Positions 1 through 7,888 are shown, counted from the first letter of the stretch. The stretch is DNA of 26,268 nt from CAYLLN01 sp040901775 (GCA_040901775.1 JBBDYF010000137.1:1-26268), one strand, 5' to 3'. Notes: a model not told the origin generated them from the letters alone. A program made the numbers and translations.

Positions 1-38
1 AATGACGATACCGAAATGCACAATCGCTAGAATTTCCA

Positions 39-73
39 ACTTAGTCATTAGTGCTTAGATATTAGTCATTGCT
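39..73. repeat. Degenerate heptanucleotide repeat before gspF
   Basis: Five consecutive 7-nt units of the form (N)NTTAGT can be read: acttagt, cattagt, gcttaga, tattagt, cattgct. The same period-7 motif, in the same orientation, forms the right half of the element at 1296-1365, and a related motif occurs at 6256-6359. Only one arm is visible here; a left arm, if present, is outside the window. The repeat ends about 10 nt before the gspF start and leaves no room for a clear Shine-Dalgarno sequence. Confidence 0.7.
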
Positions 74-82
74 TTTCTTCCT

Positions 83-1288
83 ATGCCCGACTTTGCCTAC
101 ACCGCCCGCGATCTGACCGGCCAGAAAGTCAGTGGTTCCGTCACGGCGGCGACCGAGCGGGAAGTCATTTCGATCCTGTCGGGCCGTTCGCTGTTCCCGG
201 TTCAAGTCACCACCGACAAAGCGGTGACGGCGCCCGGCGCTCACTTGAAGGTTCGCGGCCAGGTGATGGCCACGGTGTACAGCCAGTTGGCGGCGCTGCT
301 CAAAAGCGGCGTCCCCCTGCTCAAGTCGCTGGCCGTGCTGCGGGATCAAACGTCGAACAAAAACCTGAAGGTCATTCTGCGCGAGGTGCATCACCGGGTC
401 GAAGACGGCACCAATCTGGCGGACGCAATAGCCCGCTTCCCCCGTGCGTTCAGCGAAATGGCCATCAACATGGTCCGGGCGGGTGGTGAGGGTGGCTTTT
501 TAGAAGACGCCCTCGAACGGGTCGCATCGTTCACCGAACAGCAAGAAGACCTGAAGGCCCGCACGCTCAGTGCGATGGTCTATCCCCTGCTCTTGGGTTC
601 GGCAGGCACGATTGTCGTCACGGTGCTGATCGTGTTTTTCGTCCCCAAGTTCGCGGTGATGTTCGACCGGCTGCGCCAGCGCGGCGAGCTACCCTGGGCG
701 ACCGACGCGCTACTCTGGACCAGCGACATGGCCCGCGGCTACGGCTGGCTGATCCTGATCGCCGCGACCGTCATCGGACTGTGGTTGAACGTCCGCCTCA
801 AAACGGCGGAGGGACGCCGCCTCAGCGATCTGGTTAAAATCAAGGTTCCGCTGGCGGGGCGGGTGTTTCTGAACTTTGCGGTTGCCCGCTTTTGCCGCGT
901 GCTCGGAACTTTGCTGCACAACGGGGTTCCAATACTAAAGGCCCTCGAGATCAGCCGGGATGCCTCGGGCAATCGGGTGCTGTCGGAGGCAATTGCCAAG
1001 GCTTCGGAGAACATCTCCGCGGGACATTCGCTTGCCGGGCCGCTGGCATCGAGCGGCCACTTTCCCCGGATGGTGGTCGAGATGATCGCCGTCGCCGAAG
1101 AATCGAACACGCTCGACACCGTGCTGGTCAACCTGGCCGACGACTTGGAACGCCGCACCTCGCGGCAGCTCGATCTGATGGTTCGTCTGCTGGAACCGAT
1201 CATGTTGATCTTGCTCGCCCTGGTCGTGCTGATGGTGGTGGTCGCACTTTTGGTACCGGTCATTAAAATGAGCACGACGTTGAGTTAG
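83..1288 (+). CDS. gspF: Type II secretion inner-membrane platform protein GspF
   Basis: This is the polytopic inner-membrane protein that couples the secretion ATPase to pseudopilus assembly (GspF/PilC family). The 401-residue length is normal for the family. Two T2SF-type cytoplasmic repeats are visible, about residues 63-185 and 265-390, each starting with a segment of the type YSQLAALLKSGVPLLKSL or FCRVLGTLLHNGVPILKAL. Hydrophobic membrane segments lie at about 165-190, 215-237 and 372-397. The start MPDFAYTARDLTG matches the typical family beginning (xxFxYxAxDxxG), so ATG 83 is preferred although no strong ribosome binding site is seen. The gene is followed by gspG after a 92-nt repeat-filled spacer. 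GspE, its usual upstream partner, is not in the window. Confidence 0.95.
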   Translation: MPDFAYTARDLTGQKVSGSVTAATEREVISILSGRSLFPVQVTTDKAVTAPGAHLKVRGQVMATVYSQLAALLKSGVPLLKSLAVLRDQTSNKNLKVILREVHHRVEDGTNLADAIARFPRAFSEMAINMVRAGGEGGFLEDALERVASFTEQQEDLKARTLSAMVYPLLLGSAGTIVVTVLIVFFVPKFAVMFDRLRQRGELPWATDALLWTSDMARGYGWLILIAATVIGLWLNVRLKTAEGRRLSDLVKIKVPLAGRVFLNFAVARFCRVLGTLLHNGVPILKALEISRDASGNRVLSEAIAKASENISAGHSLAGPLASSGHFPRMVVEMIAVAEESNTLDTVLVNLADDLERRTSRQLDLMVRLLEPIMLILLALVVLMVVVALLVPVIKMSTTLS

Positions 1289-1295
1289 AAATGCC

Positions 1296-1365
1296 TAATG
1301 ACTAAATCCTAATGACTAATGAGGGGCACCCATTAGTCATTAGGATTTAGGCCTTAGTCATTAAC
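1296..1365. repeat. Heptad inverted-repeat element between gspF and gspG
   Basis: The spacer is made almost entirely of 7-nt units. The left half reads taatgac, taaatcc, taatgac, taatgag; the right half reads cattagt, cattagg, atttagg, ccttagt, cattaac. Positions 1302-1321 and 1331-1350 are exact reverse complements (20 bp) around a 9-nt loop, so the transcript could form a long hairpin inside the operon. No T-tract follows, so a standard intrinsic terminator is not indicated. It could attenuate, stabilise or process the gspF-gspG mRNA, or be a mobile repeat without function. Confidence 0.85.
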
Positions 1366-1380
1366 CCATAGGAGTCTCTC

Positions 1381-1830
1381 ATGATTCGCCGTCGTAATCG
1401 CCGCCGCCGCCGCGGCTTTACCCTGATGGAAGTGCTGTTGGTGCTGGCGATCCTGGTCGTCCTGGGTTCGCTGGTGACCGTGGGCTACTTCAAGATTCAG
1501 CAAGGCGCGTATGCCGACGCCGCCAAGAACCAGATCCGGGCGTTCGACACGGCGATCCAGGGCTACACGCTGGCGATTGGCACTCCGCCGAGTACGGAAC
1601 AGGGGCTCGATGCCTTGCTCAACGCTCCTAGCGACCTCCGGCAGGTCAGCAAGTGGCGCGGCCCGTATCTGGGCAAAGACACGCTCCCGCTCGACCCGTG
1701 GGGCAATGGCTATCAGTACGAATTGATCGACGCCTCGCAGGCAACCTTTCGCATCTGGTCGAACGGTCCCGACAACCAGGCGGGCACGGAAGACGACGTC
1801 GATCCGAGCCGCGAAGTCCCCAACGCCTAA
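1381..1830 (+). CDS. gspG: Major pseudopilin GspG
   Basis: This is the major subunit of the periplasmic pseudopilus. The 149 residues carry a positively charged leader (repeated Arg), a class III prepilin cleavage site RRGFTLMEVLLVLAILVVLG with Gly at -1, Phe at +1 and Glu at +5, and one N-terminal transmembrane helix. The C-terminal half has the GspG signature LPLDPWGNGYQYE and an Asp-rich end (IWSNGPDNQAGTEDDVD) corresponding to the calcium-binding loop of the family. GGAG at 1371-1374 precedes the ATG at suitable spacing. The gene follows the heptad element and is 13 nt upstream of gspH. A prepilin peptidase (GspO/PilD) is needed for maturation but is not encoded in the window. Confidence 0.96.
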   Translation: MIRRRNRRRRRGFTLMEVLLVLAILVVLGSLVTVGYFKIQQGAYADAAKNQIRAFDTAIQGYTLAIGTPPSTEQGLDALLNAPSDLRQVSKWRGPYLGKDTLPLDPWGNGYQYELIDASQATFRIWSNGPDNQAGTEDDVDPSREVPNA

Positions 1831-1843
1831 GAAGTGACCAGGC

Positions 1844-2488
1844 ATGTGCAGGCTAAAAGCAGCAACCCGAAGCGCACGGCAGGCATTCACCCTGCTGGAA
1901 ATCCTGCTGGTGCTGGCGATCCTGGTGGCGGTGCTGGCGGCGGCTGCTCCGGCGCTGCGGGGCGTGATGAAAGATGCGCAGCTCCGCGCGGCGGCGGACC
2001 AGGTGCGCGTCGAGTGGACGCGGGCCCACGTCAAGGCGATGAAGACCGGGCGAATTCAGGTCTTTCGGTTCGAACTGGGCGGGGCCAAGTTCACCGTGCA
2101 ACCCTGGGCCGCGGCCGACGACGCCTTGGAAGGGCCGCCGCCAATTCCCGGCTTTGGCCTGGATGAGGAAGAGTCCGCCTCGCCGCGGCTCGACGTGGAA
2201 TCGGCCCGCGCCTTGCCCGAGGGGACTCAGTTCGTGATGGGCGCGGCCCAGACCGACGCTCGGGCCCTGGGAATTGAAGGCGACATTAGCGATGCCAATC
2301 GTTTCGAAAACGAGTGGTCGCAGCCGATCCTGTTCTACCCCGACGGCAGCACGTCCGACGCCTACGCGGTGGTCGCCAACGAAGAGGGGGAAGTCGGCAT
2401 TCGGATCGAACTGCGGGGGATGACGGGAACGGCAACTCTGGGCGAAATCACCGCGCTGGAAGAACTGCAGGACTCGGCTGACGAATGA
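1844..2488 (+). CDS. gspH: Minor pseudopilin GspH
   Basis: This is a minor pseudopilin, expected near the tip of the pseudopilus. Its 214 residues begin with a basic leader and the prepilin motif ARQAFTLLEILLVLAILVAV, with Glu at +5 and a hydrophobic helix at about residues 14-36. The residue before the cleavage site is Ala rather than the usual Gly, which prepilin peptidases may tolerate less well. The remainder (a long RVEWTRAHVKAMKTGRIQVF-type helix and beta-strands) fits GspH/FimT proteins. Its TGA overlaps the gspI ATG by 4 nt, suggesting translational coupling. Sequence alone does not exclude a closely related GspG/H-type pilin; order in the operon supports GspH. Confidence 0.85.
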   Translation: MCRLKAATRSARQAFTLLEILLVLAILVAVLAAAAPALRGVMKDAQLRAAADQVRVEWTRAHVKAMKTGRIQVFRFELGGAKFTVQPWAAADDALEGPPPIPGFGLDEEESASPRLDVESARALPEGTQFVMGAAQTDARALGIEGDISDANRFENEWSQPILFYPDGSTSDAYAVVANEEGEVGIRIELRGMTGTATLGEITALEELQDSADE

Positions 2489-3141
2489 CCAGCAGACCAA
2501 TGACCCCACATCGCTCGCAAACACGTCGCGGCTTGACCCTGATGGAGGTGATCCTGTCGATCGCCATCCTCGGCGGCGCGCTGGCGACGATCGGCGAGTT
2601 GATCCGGATTGGCGCTCGCAATGCTGCCGCGGCCCGCGATCTATCGCTGGCTCAAATCTACTGCGAAACCAAGCTGAACGAGGTGGCGGCGGGCGTCGTC
2701 AGCCTCGACTCGACCGGCTCCGAGACGCTCGACGAAGCGGGCGAGTGGCAGTGCGAGATTGCCACCGGCGAGGCGAGTCAGCCGGAGTTGATCGCGGTGA
2801 TTGTCACCGTGCAGCAAAACCCCGACACCGTGTCGAACCCCGTTTCGTTCTCGCTGACGCGGTGGATCATCGACCCCGCCTTCGCGGCCGAATGTGCCGC
2901 TCTCGACGCCGATTTCAAGGCCCAAGCCAAACAGGCCGCCCTCAACGCGGCTCAATCCTCCAGCAGCGCGTCGAGCGCGGGGCAATCGGGCAGCGGCGAC
3001 GCGGGAGGTGACGGATCTGGATCGGGTGGTGGCATGGGGTCGGGCGACGGGTCGGGCCAAGGTAGCGGAACAGGACAGGGTAATGGAGCAGGACAAGCTG
3101 GCGAGGGCGCTCAGCAACAAGGAGGCAGCCGTGGCCGCTAA
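2485..3141 (+). CDS. gspI: Minor pseudopilin GspI with a Gly/Ser-rich tail
   Basis: This is a minor pseudopilin of the tip complex. It has 218 residues with the prepilin site TRRGLTLMEVILSIAILGGA (Gly -1, Glu +5) and one N-terminal membrane helix. A short globular domain with strands such as GEWQCEIATG follows, to about residue 155. The last 60 or so residues are low complexity, dominated by Gly, Ser and Gln, which is unusual because GspI is normally about 120-130 residues. ATG 2485 overlaps gspH; an in-frame ATG at 2500 is an alternative that keeps the prepilin site. The 3' end overlaps the proposed gspJ GTG start by 11 nt. Confidence 0.85.
   Translation: MTSRPMTPHRSQTRRGLTLMEVILSIAILGGALATIGELIRIGARNAAAARDLSLAQIYCETKLNEVAAGVVSLDSTGSETLDEAGEWQCEIATGEASQPELIAVIVTVQQNPDTVSNPVSFSLTRWIIDPAFAAECAALDADFKAQAKQAALNAAQSSSSASSAGQSGSGDAGGDGSGSGGGMGSGDGSGQGSGTGQGNGAGQAGEGAQQQGGSRGR
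3119..3125 (+). promoter_or_regulatory. Strong Shine-Dalgarno sequence fixing the gspJ start
   Basis: AAGGAGG lies 5 nt before GTG 3131, inside the end of gspI. It selects the GTG start rather than the in-frame ATG at 3083, which lies in the gspI Gly-rich tail and would put about 30 residues before the prepilin motif. Confidence 0.75.
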
Positions 3142-4692
3142 ACATCGCAGCAAAAAGTTTCGCGCCGGCCTGACCCTGCTGGAGTTGATCCTCGCCCTGT
3201 CGCTGTCGGTGCTGGTATTGGGGGCGATTGCGATGGCGATCGACATTCAATACCGAATGCTCGATGTGCGGCGGACCAACGTCGAGGAAACCCAGCTCGT
3301 CCGCGCGGTGTTTCGACACATCGCGTCGGACTTGACCAGCGCCGTTCAATACACTCCGCCCGACCTGTCGGGCCTCGACGCGGTCTCGGGCAACACGGCC
3401 ACCGCGGCGGCCGGTTCGGCGCTCGGCGCGGTCGGCGGCATCGGCGGCCTGGGTGATTTGGGAGGACTGACGGGAGAGGGCTTGGCGAGTGGCTCGCAAG
3501 ATCCCTTCGGCGAAGCGTCTCCGGCAGGTCAAGGGGATTTGGCAGGTGCAGTGCCCGGGGGTGAAGGCTCGACCGGAGGTCCATCGAGCGGCGGCGCCAC
3601 ATCGGGAGATGCCTTGTCGGGAGGTTCCTTGTCGGGAAGCTCGCTGACGGGAAGCTCGCTGACGGGAGGCGCCACGACGACCGAGGAAGACCCGGCTTTG
3701 ACCGACGCCTCGACCAGCGTCGTCGGCCTGTACGGGAGCCCGTCGGAAGTTCGCTTCAACATCAGCCGGCTGCCGCGGGTCGAGCAGTACGACATGCTGT
3801 TGGCGGCCGATTCCGACCTGGCGGCGACCGACATTCCCAGCGATATCAAAACGGTGATTTACTTCGTGGCCGCCGAGGGCTCGGCCCTTTCCGGCTTGCC
3901 CGAGCCGAGCGCCAGCGGCTATGGCGAAGGGTTGATGCGGGCCGAAACGGATCGCGCCGTCGCCGCTTGGGCGGAAATGAACGGCGACATCGCCATCGGC
4001 TATGCCGGTGCCAAGCTGTTGGCCAAGGAAGTGACGGGGCTGACGCTGCAGTACTTCGACGGCGCGGCCTGGACGCCCGATTGGAACTCCGACGAGATGG
4101 GGGGCCTGCCCGTTGCCGTTGAAATCGTGCTCACGGTGCAGCCGACGCGGCCCATGAGCGAACAGGAAATTGCCGACATGGGTCCGTCGAGCGACGACGC
4201 GGCAATCGAGGAGCAGACCTATCGCCTGGTGGTGCAATTGCCCGTGGCCATTACCGCCGAAACGCGAATGCTGGAACTCCAGGCCGAAGAAACCGCAGCC
4301 GCCACCATTTTGCCGAGCGAGCCCTCGGGCACAACGACCGATCAATCGGGTTCGGGAACCGGCTCTGGCGGTGGCGGAGGCGCGGGTGGTCCGCCGGGCG
4401 GCGGCAATACCGGTGGCAACGCCGGTGGACCTGGCATGGGACCGCCGGGTGGCGGGCAAGACAGTGGCCGAGGTGGCGACAAGGGCGGAGGACGCCGCGG
4501 CGGCGGTGAACGGGGCGGTGGCGAACGAGGTGGTGGTGATCGAGGCGGTGGGGAACGAGGCGGTGGTGATNNNNNNNNNNNNNNNNNGGTGGCGGGCTTG
4601 TCTGCGGCGGAGGCGGCGATCGAGGCGGTGGTGAACGAGGTGGTGGTGAACGAGGTGGCGGCCAGCAGAGAGGTGGCGGTCGTGGAATGTAA
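3131..4692 (+). CDS. gspJ: Minor pseudopilin GspJ with Gly-rich insert and RGGG(E/D) tail (interrupted by assembly gap)
   Basis: This is a minor pseudopilin of the tip complex. From GTG 3131 the protein reads a basic leader, then the prepilin motif FRAGLTLLELILALSLSVLV and one membrane helix (about residues 14-36). A Gly/Ser/Ala-rich insert at about 86-186 interrupts the globular domain, which resumes with SPSEVRFNISRLPRVEQYDM and ends near residue 395. A Gly-rich tail follows, becoming a pentapeptide repeat GGG(E/D)R just before 17 Ns. After the gap the same repeat type continues in another frame and stops at TAA 4690-4692, so the true gap length should be a multiple of 3. The full protein would be about 520 residues, against roughly 200 in classical GspJ. 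Sequence right after the gap (encoding LVC inside the Gly run) may be unreliable. Confidence 0.85.
4499..4668 (+). repeat. 15-bp coding tandem repeat, GGG(E/D)R, spanning the assembly gap
   Basis: Before the gap there are five units encoding GGGER, GGGER, GGGDR, GGGER, GGGD; after it come GGGDR, GGGER and GGGER. Third codon positions vary between units, so the peptide repeat is better kept than the DNA repeat. The Ns at 4571-4587 fall inside it, as expected if the repeat collapsed in assembly; the real copy number is unknown. Confidence 0.8.
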
Positions 4693-6265
4693 CAAGCGAA
4701 GTACCGATCGTCAGCCGCGTCGCGCCATGGTGCTGATCGTGGTGCTGATCGTCGTCGTGATCCTGTCGCTCGGCGCCTACTCGTTTACCGATCTGATGCT
4801 GGCCCACCACGAGGCGGCCCTGCTCACCGGCCGCCAGGTGCAGGCCCGGGCGCTCGTCGATTCGGGGGTGCAAGTCGTGCGGCTCTTCCTCGCCCAGCCG
4901 GAGGAGCAGCGGCTGGAAGCGGGGGGAATCTTCGACAACGCGGCAAGCTTTCGCGGCGTGACCCTGGTTGAGGACGAAAACCCGAACGATCGGGGCAGCT
5001 TCTCGATCATTGCCCCCAACATCGACGCCGACGGCAACCTGGCCGGCGTCCGCCACGGCTTGGAAGACGAATCGACCCGGCTGAACCTCAATACGTTGCT
5101 CCATGCCGAGAAATTGACGCCCGGCGCGGGGCGGCAACTGCTGATGGCATTGCCCGACATGACCGAGGACGTTGCCGACGCCATTCTCGACTGGATCGAC
5201 GCCGACGACGAGCCGCGCGAGCTGGGGGCCGAGATCGACTACTACTCGGGGATGTCGCCACCTTACGCCCCCAAAAACGGGCCGCTGGAAACGGTCGAAG
5301 AGCTGCTGCTGGTCAGCGGGGTGACACCGTCGCTGCTGTTTGGTTCGGACGTGAATCGGAACGGCCAACTCGACGCCCACGAGATGGCCGACGATTCGAC
5401 CGGCGGCAGTACCGCCGCTGCCGACAGCCTGGCGCTCGATCCGGCGGCCTTTCGCGGCTGGTCGTCGTACCTGACGCTGTACAGCCTGGAGTCGAACATT
5501 GGTCCCACTGGCGAGGCGCGCATCTTTCTCAACGAGCCCGATCTGAACCTGCTTTCGGAACAGCTTAGCGCCGTGTTTTCGCCCGAGTGGGCCACCTTCA
5601 TCGTCGCCTACCGCCAGGCAGGCCCTTATACCAGCAACGAGGAATCGGAGGAGCCGCTGGGGGGTAGTGGCGCGCTGAATATGGACTTGAAGTCGAAAAC
5701 GACCATCGGCCAGGTGCTCGACCTGGTGGGGGCCAAGGTTCGCTACACGTTCCAGGGAGCCGAGAACGCGACCCTGCTCGATTCCCCCTTCGCCGAAGAG
5801 TTGGGGGCGATGAACGCCTATCTGCCCGAGTTGATGGACAACGTGACGGTCAATCCCGCGGCCACCGTTCCGGGGCGGATCAACGTGAATCAGGCATCCG
5901 CGACGGTGCTCCTCGGCATTCCGGGAATGCAGCCCGACGTCGTCGATCAGATCATCACGCGCCGCGATATCGAAGTGACCAGCGACAATCCGAACCGCCG
6001 GCACGAAACGTGGCTCTTGCAGGAAGGAGTGGTCACCCTGGAGGAAATGAAGCTGATGATGCCGTTTATAACGGGCGGAGGGGACGTTTATCGCTGCCAG
6101 GTCGTGGGCTATTTCCAGGGTGGACAGGCCGCCTCGCGGGCCGAGGTGGTTTTCGACGCTACCTATACGCTCCCCCGCCTATTATTCTGGAGAGATATCA
6201 GCCACCTGGGCCGCGGCTACGCGATTGAAACCCTGGGGGTCGATTTTTCGGAGAGTAGTCAATAG
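4682..6265 (+). CDS. gspK: Minor pseudopilin GspK, tip of the pseudopilus
   Basis: GspK is the large minor pseudopilin that caps the tip. The N-terminus has basic residues followed by a hydrophobic helix (RRAMVLIVVLIVVVILSLGA) and lacks Glu at +5, as is known for GspK. Family segments are clear: STRLNLNTLL, AILDWIDADDEPRELGAEID followed by YYSGMSPPYAPKNGPLETVE, and a helix-hairpin-helix-like stretch INVNQASATVLLGIPGM. A loop GSDVNRNGQLDAHEM resembles a calcium-binding motif. Length is 527 residues against roughly 320 in enterobacteria. The start is set at GTG 4682, which overlaps gspJ and keeps the charged leader; ATG 4727 would delete it. The TAG stop lies inside a heptad repeat. Confidence 0.88.
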   Translation: MECNKRSTDRQPRRAMVLIVVLIVVVILSLGAYSFTDLMLAHHEAALLTGRQVQARALVDSGVQVVRLFLAQPEEQRLEAGGIFDNAASFRGVTLVEDENPNDRGSFSIIAPNIDADGNLAGVRHGLEDESTRLNLNTLLHAEKLTPGAGRQLLMALPDMTEDVADAILDWIDADDEPRELGAEIDYYSGMSPPYAPKNGPLETVEELLLVSGVTPSLLFGSDVNRNGQLDAHEMADDSTGGSTAAADSLALDPAAFRGWSSYLTLYSLESNIGPTGEARIFLNEPDLNLLSEQLSAVFSPEWATFIVAYRQAGPYTSNEESEEPLGGSGALNMDLKSKTTIGQVLDLVGAKVRYTFQGAENATLLDSPFAEELGAMNAYLPELMDNVTVNPAATVPGRINVNQASATVLLGIPGMQPDVVDQIITRRDIEVTSDNPNRRHETWLLQEGVVTLEEMKLMMPFITGGGDVYRCQVVGYFQGGQAASRAEVVFDATYTLPRLLFWRDISHLGRGYAIETLGVDFSESSQ

Positions 6266-6359
6266 TCCTTGGTCATTGGTCACTTGTCATTGGTGCGAGC
6301 ACGCAATGACGAATGACAACTGACAACTGACAACTGACAACTGACAACTGACAACTGAC
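6256..6359. repeat. Heptad inverted-repeat element between gspK and the pilM-like gene
   Basis: The left half contains period-7 units (tagtcaa, tagtcct, tggtcat, tggtcac, ttgtcat) and starts over the gspK stop codon. The right half runs in the opposite sense: caatgac, gaatgac, then six exact aactgac units at 6318-6359. The centre forms a hairpin at 6286-6310: gtcattg+gtgc pairs with gcac+caatgac, leaving one unpaired g. The perfect heptads end 2 nt before the next start codon and occupy the place of a ribosome binding site. Confidence 0.88.
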
Positions 6360-6361
6360 CT

Positions 6362-7888
6362 ATGCGACTATTAGCCTTAGAATGGGACGCCAAAGAGGCC
6401 CGCGTGGTCTTGGCGCGGACGCGCGGCAAGGGCGTGGCCGTCGAACATGCGCTCGCCATCCCGCTGCCCCAGCGCGAAGGGGCGACGGCCAGCGAGGCGG
6501 ATGTCGGCGCGGCCTTGGCCAAGGCGCTGGCCGAGCATGGGGTCTCGCGCGCCGAGACGCTGGTCGCGGTGGGCCGGGCGAGCATCGAACTGAAGTTCCT
6601 TTCGACCCCTCCCGCGCCGCCCGAGGAATTGCCCGACCTGGTTCGCTTTCAGGCGATGCGGCAGTTCACTTCGCTGGGCGACGACTGGCCGCTCGACTTC
6701 GTACCCCTCTCGCCCAGCGCCGATGGCGGCAGCAACGTGCTGGCCGCGGCGATCTCGCCAGAACTGGTCCAGCAAATTCGCCAGACGGCGTCGGCCGCCG
6801 GGCTGCACGTCTCGCGCCTGGTGCTCCGGCCCTTCTCGACCGCGTCGCTACTCGAGGCGGAAACGGCCGACGGCAAGTGCCGGATGATCGTCGATCTGCT
6901 GCGGGACGACGCGGACCTGACCGTCCTGATCGGCGAGCAAGTCATTTTCCCCCGTACCGTGCGCCTGCCCGCGGCGGCCGAGCCGGAAGTGCTCGCCCGC
7001 GTGCTGCTGGGCGAAGGCCGTCGGACGATCATCGCCGCCCAGAACCAGCTCGGTGGGCGGCGGGTCGAAGAGGTGGTGATTTTTGGCGATGGGCTGCATC
7101 ACAGCTCCGTCAAGCAGGTGCTCGAGAAAGAGTTGGGCCTGTCGGTCAAGCTGGTCGATCCGTTCGATCGGGTCGAGTGGGCCGAGGGTACCAAGGCCAA
7201 AAAACCGGACTACCCCGGCACTTTCGCTCCGCTCTTAGGCATGCTGTTGGACGAGGCGGCCGGTCCCGCGCATGCCATCGATTTTCTTCAGCCCCGCAGG
7301 AAGCCCGCCGCTCCCAATCGTCGCCGAACGCTCATTGCCGTCGGCAGCGCCGCCGCCGCCGTGTTGCTCTTGGGGTTCGCCTTCATGCAGTGGCAACTCT
7401 GGTCGCTCGACAGTCAGATCACACGGCTTACCGGCGAACGCAACGACCAGCAAAAGTTGGCCAAGGCGAGCGCCAAGCCGCGGGCCGATGCCGAAAAGCT
7501 CGCTCAGTTCAGTCGCGGCGACATCACCTGGCTCGACGAGTTGGCCCGGCTTTCCCAGCGGTTCCCTCCGGCCGAGGCGGCCAGGATCGAAGACTTTTCC
7601 GCCAGCTACGAAACGCGCGGCGGCGGTGGCGGCAAAATCACCCTCGGCGGTGTGGCCGACCAGCCCCAGACGATTCGCAACATCGAACAGCAAATCAGCG
7701 ACGAGCGGCACACCGTGACGCCGGGCGGCACCCAAATCGATCCGGAGGCGGGCCCGCTAAAATGGCGGTACAAGGAGATCGTCAGCATTGCTCCGCTGGA
7801 TGACGACGCGCCGATTGCAGCGGACAAACCTGCCAGCGGCTCGAAACCCGCCGCCAAAGCGCCTGCCGCGAAGGGAGGCCGCTCGTGA
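6362..7888 (+). CDS. PilM/GspL-type actin-like protein with a PilN-like membrane tail
   Basis: This is an inner-membrane platform subunit of 508 residues. The N-terminal part (about 1-290) starts MRLLALEWDAKEARVVLART, as in the PilM/GspL ASKHA fold, which binds the ATPase side of the machine. After a basic linker a single transmembrane helix (about 323-345, TLIAVGSAAAAVLLLGFAF) is followed by a coiled-coil-like stretch and a small periplasmic domain (ITWLDELARLSQRFPP..., ITLGGVADQPQTI...), as in PilN or the GspL periplasmic part. It can be called GspL or a PilM-PilN fusion; GspL itself has this layout. An Ala/Lys-rich end follows. The start abuts the heptad repeat and shows no Shine-Dalgarno sequence. 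The stop overlaps the next gene by 4 nt (GTGA). Confidence 0.8.
   Translation: MRLLALEWDAKEARVVLARTRGKGVAVEHALAIPLPQREGATASEADVGAALAKALAEHGVSRAETLVAVGRASIELKFLSTPPAPPEELPDLVRFQAMRQFTSLGDDWPLDFVPLSPSADGGSNVLAAAISPELVQQIRQTASAAGLHVSRLVLRPFSTASLLEAETADGKCRMIVDLLRDDADLTVLIGEQVIFPRTVRLPAAAEPEVLARVLLGEGRRTIIAAQNQLGGRRVEEVVIFGDGLHHSSVKQVLEKELGLSVKLVDPFDRVEWAEGTKAKKPDYPGTFAPLLGMLLDEAAGPAHAIDFLQPRRKPAAPNRRRTLIAVGSAAAAVLLLGFAFMQWQLWSLDSQITRLTGERNDQQKLAKASAKPRADAEKLAQFSRGDITWLDELARLSQRFPPAEAARIEDFSASYETRGGGGGKITLGGVADQPQTIRNIEQQISDERHTVTPGGTQIDPEAGPLKWRYKEIVSIAPLDDDAPIAADKPASGSKPAAKAPAAKGGRS
7871..7878 (+). promoter_or_regulatory. Shine-Dalgarno sequence for the GTG start at 7885
   Basis: AAGGGAGG sits 6 nt before GTG 7885 within the end of the preceding gene, supporting that start and a GTGA stop-start overlap. 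Confidence 0.7.

Noticed and set aside
1..38. Possible 3' end of an upstream gene (gspE?)
   Set aside because: A stop occurs at 28-30 in one frame, but nine codons are too few to identify anything.
2942..6004. Antisense open frame of 1020 codons over gspJ and gspK
   Set aside because: It has Arg/His/Gly-rich composition without domains, mirrors a high-GC coding strand, and crosses the Ns; the pseudopilin genes on the + strand are clear.
2894..6265. A single 1123-residue reading frame joining GspJ and GspK
   Set aside because: It is in frame only because the gap is written as 17 Ns. After the gap the Gly-rich repeat continues in a different frame to a stop at 4692, and GspK has its own GTG start and membrane leader at 4682.
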